64,000 nucleotides of DNA from JBFHRE01 sp041746105. Its GTDB lineage: Bacteria > Actinomycetota > Acidimicrobiia > Spongiisociales > ZC4RG35. Positions within the stretch are counted from its first letter, which is position 1. Every line of letters starts with the position of its first letter. The stretch is from the NCBI GenBank assembly GCA_041746105.1, contig JBGTHP010000039.1, positions 1 through 64,000 of the forward strand. Reading direction: 5' to 3'. The notes under the pieces are model-generated. The model was not told where the DNA came from and did no database searches. It worked only from the letters and a program-made list of their open reading frames with translations. This document shows positions 23,311 through 31,163 of the stretch, piece after piece. The translations under genes and the position numbers were made by a program.

Positions 23311-24603
23311 TCACCGTGGCGTCAGTCCGACCCCATCCAAAGCGTCGATCAACCGGAGTCGTTCGCCAGGGCGGACAACCTTCGCCACCCCGATCCGCTG
23401 GGCTTCTTCCTGCCGCCGAGCCGCAAACGGAACGGGTCGCACCTCCCCCGACAATCCCACCTCGCCCCACGCCGCGACCGAGCCGAGCGGTCGGTCAAGA
23501 ACGGAAGACACCACCGCCATCGCCACCGGGAGATCAGAGCCCGGGTCATCGATGCGCCAACCTCCGACAACATTCACGTACACCTCGAAACCACCGAGCG
23601 CCAAGCGGCAGTGGCGGTCGATCACTGCCAGAACCTGGTGGACTCTGGTCGGATCGAGGCCCCGCACCGCGCGGCGGGGCTGAGGCAGGTTCGTAGGAAC
23701 CACAAGTGCCTGGACTTCGACCAGGACCGAGCGACGACCTTCCACCGTCGGAAACACGACGGTGCCGGCCACGTCGGAACGCCAATCCGACAGAAAGGCC
23801 GAAGAGGGGTCGCGCACTTCGACCATTCCTTCCCCCTGCATGTCGAACAACCCGACGACATGGGTGGGCCCGAACCGATTCTTGAAGCTCCTCAACGCCC
23901 TGAACCCGCGATCGGGGTCGCCTTCCAAGGACAGCACCACATCGACCATGTGCTCGAGGAGTTTGGGTCCGGCAAGGCCACCGTCCTTGGTCACATGGCC
24001 GACGAGGATCGTCGCCACTCCGGTGGCCTTGGCGTGCCTCGCAAGGCGTGCCGCCGATTCTCTGACCTGAGCCACGGATCCAGGAGCGGAATCGAGTTCA
24101 GCAACACCGACCATCTGTATCGAGTCGACGATCAGCAGATCGGGCTTTTTCTCCTCGGCCACCGCCAGGATCCGATCTACGTCGTGTTCGGCCACGAGGA
24201 GAACATCGTCATCGGTCACGCCCAGACGTTCGGCACGGAGAGCGACCTGTTGAGCCGACTCCTCGGCGGTTGCCATCAAGACCCTGAGTCCACTCGATGC
24301 CGCCGTCCCTGCCACCTGCAGCAACAGCGTGGATTTACCCACACCGGGCTCTCCTCCGACCAGAATCACCGAACCTGCGACCAGGCCCTCGCCGAGGACG
24401 CGATCAACCTCTGCAAGACCAAGCGGGGTCCGTGCGACCTGCGCCGCCGCCACCTGCGAGATCGGAATCGCGGCCGGCACAAACGCCACTTGGTCCTTGC
24501 CAGAACGGCGGGCAGTCTCGGTGAGGGCGTCCTGGGTGCGGCATTGAGGGCAGAATCCCATCCACTTCGAGGACCGATAACCACAGGAGTCACATGCGAA
24601 CAT
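23311..24603 (-). CDS. radA: DNA repair protein RadA
   Basis: This 430-aa RecA-like helicase processes recombination intermediates. In order it has an N-terminal C4 zinc finger (CDSCGY, CPQC), Walker A (GGEPGVGKSTLLLQVAG), the RadA-specific KNRFG motif (SFKNRFGPTHVVG) and a C-terminal Lon-like domain. The ATG at 24603 gives the canonical MFACDSCGYRSSKWMGFCPQC start; a longer frame reaching 24834 has no family resemblance in its first 77 residues. disA follows 25 nt downstream. Confidence 0.95.
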   Translation of the reverse strand: MFACDSCGYRSSKWMGFCPQCRTQDALTETARRSGKDQVAFVPAAIPISQVAAAQVARTPLGLAEVDRVLGEGLVAGSVILVGGEPGVGKSTLLLQVAGTAASSGLRVLMATAEESAQQVALRAERLGVTDDDVLLVAEHDVDRILAVAEEKKPDLLIVDSIQMVGVAELDSAPGSVAQVRESAARLARHAKATGVATILVGHVTKDGGLAGPKLLEHMVDVVLSLEGDPDRGFRALRSFKNRFGPTHVVGLFDMQGEGMVEVRDPSSAFLSDWRSDVAGTVVFPTVEGRRSVLVEVQALVVPTNLPQPRRAVRGLDPTRVHQVLAVIDRHCRLALGGFEVYVNVVGGWRIDDPGSDLPVAMAVVSSVLDRPLGSVAAWGEVGLSGEVRPVPFAARRQEEAQRIGVAKVVRPGERLRLIDALDGVGLTPR

Positions 24604-24611
24604 TTGGTTGG

Positions 24612-24617
24612 ATCGTA
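24612..24617 (-). promoter_or_regulatory. Candidate -10 box (TACGAT) for radA
   Basis: TACGAT ends 8 nt before the radA ATG, with CCAACCAA between. There is no ribosome site, so a leaderless start is likely. The flank resembles the carD promoter region (TACAATCCAACC). Confidence 0.45.
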
Positions 24618-24650
24618 TCTGGCGGCGGTGACAGAAACCCGATTCGGACG

Positions 24651-24776
24651 TCAGGAGCGGGCTACGCGGCGGATGACCCAGGCGACCAACACCACTATGG
24701 CCAGGATCAGTATGACAGCGGCAATGATGCTGGTAGCGGTCCACGGCTCTGCGATGCGGACCTGTTCTGAAGCCAT
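24651..24776 (-). CDS. 41-aa single-pass membrane protein upstream of radA
   Basis: This small reading frame encodes a short polar N-terminus (MASEQVRIAEPWTATS), one hydrophobic helix (IIAAVILILAIVVLVAW) and a basic tail (VIRRVARS), a textbook N-out/C-in single-span protein. TATTGT lies 8 nt before the ATG, suggesting a leaderless promoter, and the gene ends 47 nt before radA on the same strand. No family is recognised. The clean membrane topology with positive C-terminal residues argues against a chance ORF. Confidence 0.6.
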   Translation of the reverse strand: MASEQVRIAEPWTATSIIAAVILILAIVVLVAWVIRRVARS

Positions 24777-24784
24777 TGTGTGGC

Positions 24785-24790
24785 ACAATA
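24785..24790 (-). promoter_or_regulatory. Candidate -10 box (TATTGT) for the 41-aa membrane protein
   Basis: TATTGT on the minus strand ends 8 nt before the ATG at 24776, matching the TANNNT leaderless pattern seen elsewhere in the window. The same bases lie in the leader of the divergent zinc-ribbon gene. Confidence 0.35.
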
Positions 24791-24811
24791 CCGTGGCCCC
24801 TGGGAGAGTTT

Positions 24812-25762
24812 GTGGCGCGAAACGTATGTGACAACTGTGGAGCCGTGGTCAGCGGCGAGGAGTTCTGCCCCAGCTGTGGGAGCTGGATCGACCCGATGGC
24901 GCCCGAAGGCCACGGTACGGGAGATTCAGAAGAGTTCCAGCTGGGCTCAGGCCCGCCTCCCGACTTCGACGACCAGCCCGCCAGGCTTCCGCGTCAGGAA
25001 GTGCAATGCCCATCCTGTGGATCGGCCAACCCCACCACCAATCGCCATTGCGAGGAGTGCGGGGCCAGGCTCAGCCAGGGCGCTCTCCCGGTTGCACCAA
25101 GACCGGCAGTCCAGTCCCCTGCGAGCGTGCGCGCGGCGATGGCACTGGCAGGCCTGTTGGTGGGAGTGGTTCTGATCGCGGTTGTTTTCAACCTCTTCAG
25201 TGGTGGAGGCGATTCGACGACCACGGTCGGCGCCGCGGAATCCACCACAACGACGACGGCCCCGGCCGGTCCGGTCAACATCATCAGGGCTGTCTGTTCG
25301 GTCGACGGCTACAGCGGCTTCGACTGCGAAAACTTGATCGACCAGGGAGACGGTGAATACCAGTTCAACTGGGATTCGCTTTCCGGAACCGACCAGGACG
25401 TGACCATCACCCTCACCTTCGACCAGCCCTACCGGATCCAGAGCCTGGTGTGGGAGAACCTTCCCGACGGGAACCGATTTTTCCAGAACTACAGGGCGAA
25501 AGCTCTCACCGTGAGCGACAAACAACCCAACGGGGTTCCGGCCGGCATCGAGCTACGAGATCAGCCGGGAGCGACCACCTATACCTATATCGCGGTGAGC
25601 ACAACTCAGCTCGAGATCACAGTGACAAATGTCCATGCAGCCGAGGAGCGTGAAGGCCAGGTTTTCTCCGACTTCGCGATACAGCAGCTCCAGGTATGGG
25701 GTACGCCGGTGGTGGTTGAGACGCCGGTTCAGACGACGGTACCGGCGACCACGACCGGCTGA
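24812..25762 (+). CDS. Double zinc-ribbon membrane protein with extracytoplasmic discoidin-like domain
   Basis: This 316-aa protein begins with two zinc ribbons (CDNCGAVVSGEEFCPSCG and CPSCGSANPTTNRHCEECG). A transmembrane helix at about residues 118-140 (ALAGLLVGVVLIAVVFNLF) and a Thr-rich linker follow. The extracytoplasmic C-terminal half is a beta-sandwich-like domain (DVTITLTFDQPYRIQSLVWENLP) resembling NADase-type glycan-binding or discoidin folds. The zinc ribbons would be cytosolic and the sandwich outside, suggesting an envelope sensor or ligand-binding protein. The GTG at 24812 follows GGGAG with good spacing. The stop codon abuts that of the convergent P450 gene with no gap. Confidence 0.75.
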   Translation: MARNVCDNCGAVVSGEEFCPSCGSWIDPMAPEGHGTGDSEEFQLGSGPPPDFDDQPARLPRQEVQCPSCGSANPTTNRHCEECGARLSQGALPVAPRPAVQSPASVRAAMALAGLLVGVVLIAVVFNLFSGGGDSTTTVGAAESTTTTTAPAGPVNIIRAVCSVDGYSGFDCENLIDQGDGEYQFNWDSLSGTDQDVTITLTFDQPYRIQSLVWENLPDGNRFFQNYRAKALTVSDKQPNGVPAGIELRDQPGATTYTYIAVSTTQLEITVTNVHAAEEREGQVFSDFAIQQLQVWGTPVVVETPVQTTVPATTTG

Positions 25763-26989
25763 CTAGCGGATCAGCAGCGGCAACCGCTGCACACCTCGGA
25801 ATATGAGACTCGGGGTTCTTTCGAGAACATCCGCGGCGATCTCGAATTGTGGAATTCGTCTCGAAAAACGTTCCAACGCCACCTCCATTTCTACGAGCGC
25901 CAGCGGTGCACCTACGCAGAAATGGATGCCACCGCCGAAAGAGACGTGAGGATTGGGGGACCTTCCCAGATCGAGGCTCTCCGGTTCTGTGAAAGCGGCA
26001 GGGTCACGGTTGGCAGAGCCAAACAAAAGTCCCACCTTTGAACCGCGGCCGAGTTCTATACCTCCCCATTCGAGGTCTTCCAATACCCACCGCTCGAACA
26101 TCTGAAGTGGCGTGTCGAAACGAAGCAGCTCGGCTGCCGCCGACGGGATCAGCTCCGGCTCTCGACGGAGCCGCTCGTATTGGTCGGGATTCCGCGCCAG
26201 AGCCAGGAGCGAGTTTCCGATCGCCTGGACCGTGGCCTCATGGCCGGCGTTGAGGGTGAGGATGATGGTTGCGATCAACTCGTCTTCCGAAAGGCGATCG
26301 CCGTCGATCTCGGCCTGCACCAGGGCCGAGGTCAGGTCGTTTCGTGGGTCGGAGCGCCGGGAGGTGATCAGCCGTGCGACATATTCGGCGAAGTCGATCA
26401 TCGCCGTTTCCGCCGCCTCGCCCTCGGCCTCGGTGCAGGCTTCGTCGAAAACCCTGACGAGAGCGTGTGACCACGACACCAGGCTGGGCTGATCGGCCGG
26501 AGGAACCCCGAGTAACTCAGCGATCATCGTCAGGGGGATCGGTGTGGCGAAATCGGCGATCGCCTCCATCGCGCCAGAGCCGACGAATCGATCCAGAGCC
26601 GAATCGGCGGTTGCGATCAGCCGGTCGCGATAGGTTTCGCTGGCACGTTTGCCAAACGCCGATTGCACGAGACGACGGACCCTGGTGTGTCGCGGAGGTT
26701 CGAGGTCGATGAACGCATCGCGTGTCAACCGGGTCCAGTTCGGGTAGCGGCTCGGGTAGATCCTCTCGTAGACCTCCGGATCGATTTCTGATCTGGGCAC
26801 GGCATGGCGCACGTCGCGGCCAAAACGCCGATCCTTCAAAATCCGGCTGACGTCGGCGTGGAGGGCAAAGAAGTGCACACCCCACTCTTCATCCCAGAGC
26901 ACAGGCGACTGATCTCTCAGACGGGCATACGTCGGATAAGGATCGGCGACGAACTCGGGGGCATATGCATCAAACGCCGGTGAACTCAC
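25763..26989 (-). CDS. Cytochrome P450
   Basis: This 408-aa soluble class I bacterial P450 has the haem-binding loop FGGGIHFCVG, with the proximal Cys about 55 residues from the C-terminus. The I-helix reads LNAGHEATVQA, and the ExxR motif is AAELLRF. It resembles CYP107-like monooxygenases, but the substrate cannot be assigned. No ferredoxin or reductase gene adjoins it. The GTG at 26989 follows TAGAAT by 5 nt. Longer frames to 27202 add low-quality sequence and run into the binding-protein promoter region. Confidence 0.92.
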   Translation of the reverse strand: MSSPAFDAYAPEFVADPYPTYARLRDQSPVLWDEEWGVHFFALHADVSRILKDRRFGRDVRHAVPRSEIDPEVYERIYPSRYPNWTRLTRDAFIDLEPPRHTRVRRLVQSAFGKRASETYRDRLIATADSALDRFVGSGAMEAIADFATPIPLTMIAELLGVPPADQPSLVSWSHALVRVFDEACTEAEGEAAETAMIDFAEYVARLITSRRSDPRNDLTSALVQAEIDGDRLSEDELIATIILTLNAGHEATVQAIGNSLLALARNPDQYERLRREPELIPSAAAELLRFDTPLQMFERWVLEDLEWGGIELGRGSKVGLLFGSANRDPAAFTEPESLDLGRSPNPHVSFGGGIHFCVGAPLALVEMEVALERFSRRIPQFEIAADVLERTPSLIFRGVQRLPLLIR

Positions 26990-26994
26990 AATCA

Positions 26995-27000
26995 ATTCTA
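26995..27000 (-). promoter_or_regulatory. Candidate -10 box (TAGAAT) for the P450 gene
   Basis: TAGAAT ends 5 nt before the GTG at 26989, close enough for transcription to start at the start codon. No Shine-Dalgarno is present. This supports choosing 26989 over longer starts. Confidence 0.4.
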
Positions 27001-27216
27001 CGCTGCAGACACCGGGGGGTGTCCCTTCGAGCGGCCCCCGGTCCGTCAGGAGCTCCAGGCGGCTCGCAATGTACGGGCCAAGTCGAGCCCTGGTTTTTCC
27101 CGGACGGCGAGCCGAGGCCCGCGTCGAACGGCAATGCGCCGGCGATGCTCCTACACTCCTGCCCGAATCGACCGGCACTGGAGCCGGTCTCTGATGGATC
27201 AAAAGGAGAAGACAAA

Positions 27217-28437
27217 GTGAGCATTCTCAAACGAACGCGCTGGGTGGTGTTCGGCGCCGCACTTACGCTCGTCGTCGCGGCTTGCGGCGGTGACGGGGCA
27301 ACAACTACGACTGCAGCGGGGTCAACAACGGCAACCACAGCTGGGTCCGGCCCTGCCACAACTGCTGCACCTGCACCAAGCACCACAGAAGAAATGGCAA
27401 TGACACCGATCCCCGACTTCTGTCTGGAGATCGTCGGAGCCGACGAGGTCACTGCCGACGGTACCGGGATCAACGTCGGTCTGACCTTCGACCTTCTGGG
27501 TCGTGGTGACAACTCGTTCAACGACGCCGCCGGATGCGGAGTTGACACGGCGGTGTTCTACACGCATGTGAGCTTCACCGAGATCACACCGACCGACGAA
27601 TCGGCCAGGGCCACCGACCTGCAATTGCAGGCCGAAAACTCGCAACTCGTGATTGGCAACGGTTTCTCGTTCGAGGGCGGCGCCGCCGAGGCGTGCGTTA
27701 ACAACCCGGACGTGAATTTCGCCATCACCGACACTGCGATGCTCGACTTCAGCCAGGATCCGCCTGCGCCATACTGCGAAAACGCTCGTGGCATGGTCTT
27801 CGCCGAGCATGAGGGTTCGTACCTCGTCGGCGTGGCCGCTGCGCTCAAGAGCACAACGGGCAAGATCGGCTTCATCGGTGGCGTTAGCGGTATCGGGCTC
27901 ATCGAGCGTTTCGAGGCCGGCTACATCGCTGGAGCCAAGGCCGTGAATCCGGACATCGAAGTGGTTTCCGAGTACGTCACCGAGTTCCCGGACTTTGCCG
28001 GATTCCAATCGCCCGACCGTGGCAAGGAAATCGCACTGGCGATGTACGACGAGGGCGCGGACGTGATCTACAGCGCAGCGGGTCTGACCGGCTCTGGCAC
28101 CCACCTCGCCGCCAAGGAAGTGTCCGAGGCTTCTGGTTCCCATGTGTGGAGCATCGGGGTGGACTCCGATGAGTACATGACCCAGGACGAGGCGGTTCGC
28201 CCGTACATCCTGACGTCGATGCTGAAGCGGGTCGACACCGCCGTGTTCAATGCGATCGTCGATCACATCAACGGCGAGTTCACCGGTGGACCGGTGGAGT
28301 ACAACCTCGCCGCAGGTGGCGTCGGATACTCGACCAGCGGCGGTTTCGTCGACGACATCGCCGACCAAATCGACGCCTTTGCCGCCAAGATCATCTCCGG
28401 GGAGATCGTTGTCCCCAGTGATCCGGCCGACGCGTAA
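27217..28437 (+). CDS. BMP-family nucleoside-binding lipoprotein of an ABC importer
   Basis: This 406-aa lipoprotein has a signal peptide ending VVAACGG, a long Thr/Ala-rich linker (about residues 20-55), then a basic-membrane-protein (Med/BmpA) receptor domain with GLTFDLLGRGDNSFND, FAEHEGSYLVGVAAAL, GKIGFIGGV and DVIYSAAGLTGSG. The GTG start has AAGGAG well placed. It heads a four-gene cluster with an ATPase and two permeases, the standard arrangement for purine/pyrimidine nucleoside import. A strong hairpin follows the gene, which would make it the most abundant product of the operon. Confidence 0.92.
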   Translation: MSILKRTRWVVFGAALTLVVAACGGDGATTTTAAGSTTATTAGSGPATTAAPAPSTTEEMAMTPIPDFCLEIVGADEVTADGTGINVGLTFDLLGRGDNSFNDAAGCGVDTAVFYTHVSFTEITPTDESARATDLQLQAENSQLVIGNGFSFEGGAAEACVNNPDVNFAITDTAMLDFSQDPPAPYCENARGMVFAEHEGSYLVGVAAALKSTTGKIGFIGGVSGIGLIERFEAGYIAGAKAVNPDIEVVSEYVTEFPDFAGFQSPDRGKEIALAMYDEGADVIYSAAGLTGSGTHLAAKEVSEASGSHVWSIGVDSDEYMTQDEAVRPYILTSMLKRVDTAVFNAIVDHINGEFTGGPVEYNLAAGGVGYSTSGGFVDDIADQIDAFAAKIISGEIVVPSDPADA

Positions 28438-28471
28438 ACCGGAAAACACCCGAGCCTGATCCAGGCGCGGT

Positions 28472-28512
28472 GGAGCGGGACCGGACTAACATCCGGTCCC
28501 GCTCCTGCTTTT
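28472..28512 (+). terminator. 14-bp hairpin attenuator between binding protein and ATPase genes
   Basis: Bases 28472-28485 pair perfectly with 28492-28505 around a 6-nt loop (CTAACA), followed by TGCTTTT. It lies between the receptor gene and the ATPase gene on the same strand. Partial termination or 3'-end protection of the receptor mRNA would explain the usual excess of receptor over transporter. Confidence 0.75.
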
Positions 28513-28533
28513 CGGCAGCTTCTGGGAGGAAGT

Positions 28534-30060
28534 TTGACAAACGCGATCGAGTTGATCGGCATCACCAAACGCTTTCCGGGGGTGGTCGCCAATGACCGAG
28601 TCTCCATGTCCGTCGAGCATGGCGAGATCCACGCCATCTGCGGCGAGAACGGAGCAGGCAAGTCCACCCTGATGAAGATCCTCTACGGCATGCAGGCGCC
28701 GGATGAGGGTCGGATGCTTGTGGACGGCGACCAGGTGCATTTCAAGTCTCCGAGCGACGCCATTGCCAAGGGAATCGGCATGGTGCATCAACATTTCATG
28801 CTCGCCGACCAACTCACGGTCCTCGAGAACGTCATTCTCGGCGACGAGCCAACGCGCGGGTTCGGACGGATTGATTTCGCCGCAGCCGAGGCTCATCTCG
28901 TCGAAGTCAGCAAAAAATACGGGCTCGACATCCAACCACATGAATTGATCGAAACGCTGGCGGTTGGTGAACGCCAGCGCGTCGAGATCATCAAGATCCT
29001 GTTTCGGGGGGCAAAGATCCTCATCCTCGACGAGCCAACGGCCGTCCTGGTCCCTCAGGAGGTGGAGGAACTCTTCCGCAACCTTCGTGAGTTGAAACAG
29101 GCCGGATCCACCATCCTCTTCATCGATCACAAGTTGGAAGAAGTGCTTGCAATCGCCGACACGATCACAGTCATTCGCCACGGGAAAACAGTGGCCACGG
29201 TAAAGCCGGAGGATGTGACGGCGGCCGACCTCGCCGAGCTCATGGTTGGTTCGGAGCTACCAACCCCGGCCACCACCGAGTCGACAGTGACCGACCAGGT
29301 GGCGGTCTCGGTGAAGGGCATCACCGTGCTCGACGAGGACGAACGTCCCGCAGTGAACGACATCTCGTTCGACGTCCACCGTGGGGAGATCGTTGGGATC
29401 GCCGGAGTGGAGGGCAACGGACAGTCCGAGCTCATCGACGCTTTGGTTGGAACTCGGCCACTTCACAAGGGGTCGATCGAGATAAAGGGAGTCAACGTCG
29501 CAGACCAATCGGTACGCGGCCGGAGGGAAAAGGGGCTCGCCTATGTCCCGGAAGATCGGCACGCGGAGGGTCTACTCCTGGTGGCACCGCTGTGGGAAAA
29601 CGCTGCGCTCGGCCACCAGACCCGACCTCCATTCACCAAGGGCATTTGGTTCGACCGGGCCGGCGCCCGCAACAAGACCGAAATGATTCGCAAAGACTTC
29701 GACGTACGCACACCAAACGTTGAGGTGGCCGCGCACGCCCTCTCCGGAGGAAACCAGCAGAAGCTCATCGTCGGCCGGGAACTGTCTTCTGACCCCGAGC
29801 TCTTCATCGCAGCCCACCCGACCCGAGGCATCGATGTCGGGGCCCAGGCGGCAGTGTGGGACGACATGCGCAAGGCGCGACATGCCGGTATGGCCACAGT
29901 GCTGGTGTCTGCCGACCTGGAAGAACTCATCGGGCTCTCCGACACCATTCTCGTGATGTTGCGAGGCAAGGTCGTGGCCCGGCTCGATCCCAACGACGTC
30001 ACCCCCCGTGATCTCGGCAGCTACATGACCGGCGCGGCCATCCAAGGCAACGGACAATGA
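28534..30060 (+). CDS. Nucleoside/sugar-type ABC transporter ATPase with two nucleotide-binding domains
   Basis: This 508-aa protein has two ABC modules. The first has Walker A GENGAGKSTLMK and signature LAVGERQR, with Walker B LILDEPTAVL. The second has a degenerate Walker A (GVEGNGQSELIDAL) and the signature LSGGNQQK, as in sugar/nucleoside importers. It powers import through the two following permeases. It starts with TTG at 28534, justified by GGGAGGA 5 nt upstream and the MTNAIELIGITKRFPG family-like N-terminus. Its stop overlaps the first permease start (ATGA). Confidence 0.94.
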   Translation: MTNAIELIGITKRFPGVVANDRVSMSVEHGEIHAICGENGAGKSTLMKILYGMQAPDEGRMLVDGDQVHFKSPSDAIAKGIGMVHQHFMLADQLTVLENVILGDEPTRGFGRIDFAAAEAHLVEVSKKYGLDIQPHELIETLAVGERQRVEIIKILFRGAKILILDEPTAVLVPQEVEELFRNLRELKQAGSTILFIDHKLEEVLAIADTITVIRHGKTVATVKPEDVTAADLAELMVGSELPTPATTESTVTDQVAVSVKGITVLDEDERPAVNDISFDVHRGEIVGIAGVEGNGQSELIDALVGTRPLHKGSIEIKGVNVADQSVRGRREKGLAYVPEDRHAEGLLLVAPLWENAALGHQTRPPFTKGIWFDRAGARNKTEMIRKDFDVRTPNVEVAAHALSGGNQQKLIVGRELSSDPELFIAAHPTRGIDVGAQAAVWDDMRKARHAGMATVLVSADLEELIGLSDTILVMLRGKVVARLDPNDVTPRDLGSYMTGAAIQGNGQ

Positions 30061-31163
30061 ACGGCCTAGGACGCCGGATCCTTCTGGCAATGGCCGCCCC
30101 TACCGTCGCCCTCGTCTTCTCGCTGGCGCTCTCCTCGATTGTGCTGCTCGTCTCCGGCAGTGAGCCGCTCACCGCCTACGCCGACATGGCTCGCAACGGA
30201 GCCCGGCTCGAAACGATTGTCGACATGCTCAACCGCGCCACCCCCCTCTACCTGTCCGGCATCGCGGCTGCGATCGGATTCAGGATGAATCTGTTCAACA
30301 TCGGGGTTGAGGGCCAGTACATTCTCGCCGGTTTTTTTGCAGCGGTGGTCGGAGCACAGGTGATGCTGCCGAGTGTTCTGCACATCATCCTCATTCTCGT
30401 GGTAGCGATGCTGGTGGGGGCGATCTGGTCCGGCCTCGCCGGATGGCTCAAGGTGGCCAGGGGAATCAACGAAGTGATCTCCACGATCATGCTCAACTTC
30501 ATCGCTGTTGGTGGGTTCGTCGCATGGCTGTCGGTCGAACTCCGCGATGGCCCTTTGACTCCGAACTCCGGCACCAAGTTCATCCCCGAATCCGGATGGA
30601 TCCCAGACCTGAACGGTGTCCTCGAGTTATTCACCCGTGAGATAACAGGCGGACGTCATCTTTCTGGAGTTCTGCCGCTGGCCATCATCGCCGGCGTCGT
30701 ATTTCACATTTTTCTGAATCGCACACGACTCGGGTTCGACCTGCGAGCAAGTGGTTACAACGCGACCGCCGCTCGCGCCGGCGGCGTCGACTCCAACCGG
30801 ATGATCGTCACGGCCATGGTTTACGGCGGAGCGATGGCCGGCCTGGTCGGTATGGTCGATGTCCTCAGCCGTCACCATCGCTACGACGCCGACTTCACCC
30901 CAGGTCTCGGCTTCGCCGGTATCGCAGTGGCCCTTCTGGGACGCAATCATGCGGTTGGGGTGGCCATCGGCGCCCTCTTCTTTGCGTTCATGGACGTTTC
31001 GTCGCCGATTCTCCAGATCACGGGGTCCGCAACCAGGGAGATCGTCGTGATCATGCAGGGGATAATTCTCCTTTCAGCGGTGGTCGCGTATGAATCGGTG
31101 AACAGGTATCGACGCAGAGAAGAAGCCAAAGCCACCGCCATCGCCATCCAGGAAGTCGCCTGA
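30057..31163 (+). CDS. ABC transporter permease (nucleoside importer), first subunit
   Basis: This 368-aa BPD_transp_2-type permease has about nine hydrophobic helices and family motifs FNIGVEGQYILAGFFAAVVG and INEVISTIMLNFIA, with GFAGIAVALLGRNHAVGVAIGALFFA near the end. It forms half of the membrane channel. The ATG overlaps the ATPase stop (ATGA) and its own TGA overlaps the next ATG (TGATG), so all three transport genes are translationally coupled. Confidence 0.92.
   Translation: MNGLGRRILLAMAAPTVALVFSLALSSIVLLVSGSEPLTAYADMARNGARLETIVDMLNRATPLYLSGIAAAIGFRMNLFNIGVEGQYILAGFFAAVVGAQVMLPSVLHIILILVVAMLVGAIWSGLAGWLKVARGINEVISTIMLNFIAVGGFVAWLSVELRDGPLTPNSGTKFIPESGWIPDLNGVLELFTREITGGRHLSGVLPLAIIAGVVFHIFLNRTRLGFDLRASGYNATAARAGGVDSNRMIVTAMVYGGAMAGLVGMVDVLSRHHRYDADFTPGLGFAGIAVALLGRNHAVGVAIGALFFAFMDVSSPILQITGSATREIVVIMQGIILLSAVVAYESVNRYRRREEAKATAIAIQEVA

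Noticed and set aside
23023..24831. A 602-codon plus-strand open frame
   Set aside because: It is antisense to disA and radA, both intact and recognisable. No start signal or family similarity.
26965..27216. An N-terminal extension of the nucleoside-binding lipoprotein to 26965
   Set aside because: The extension overlaps the P450 start region and would bury the lipoprotein signal peptide. GTG 27217 has AAGGAG at the right distance.
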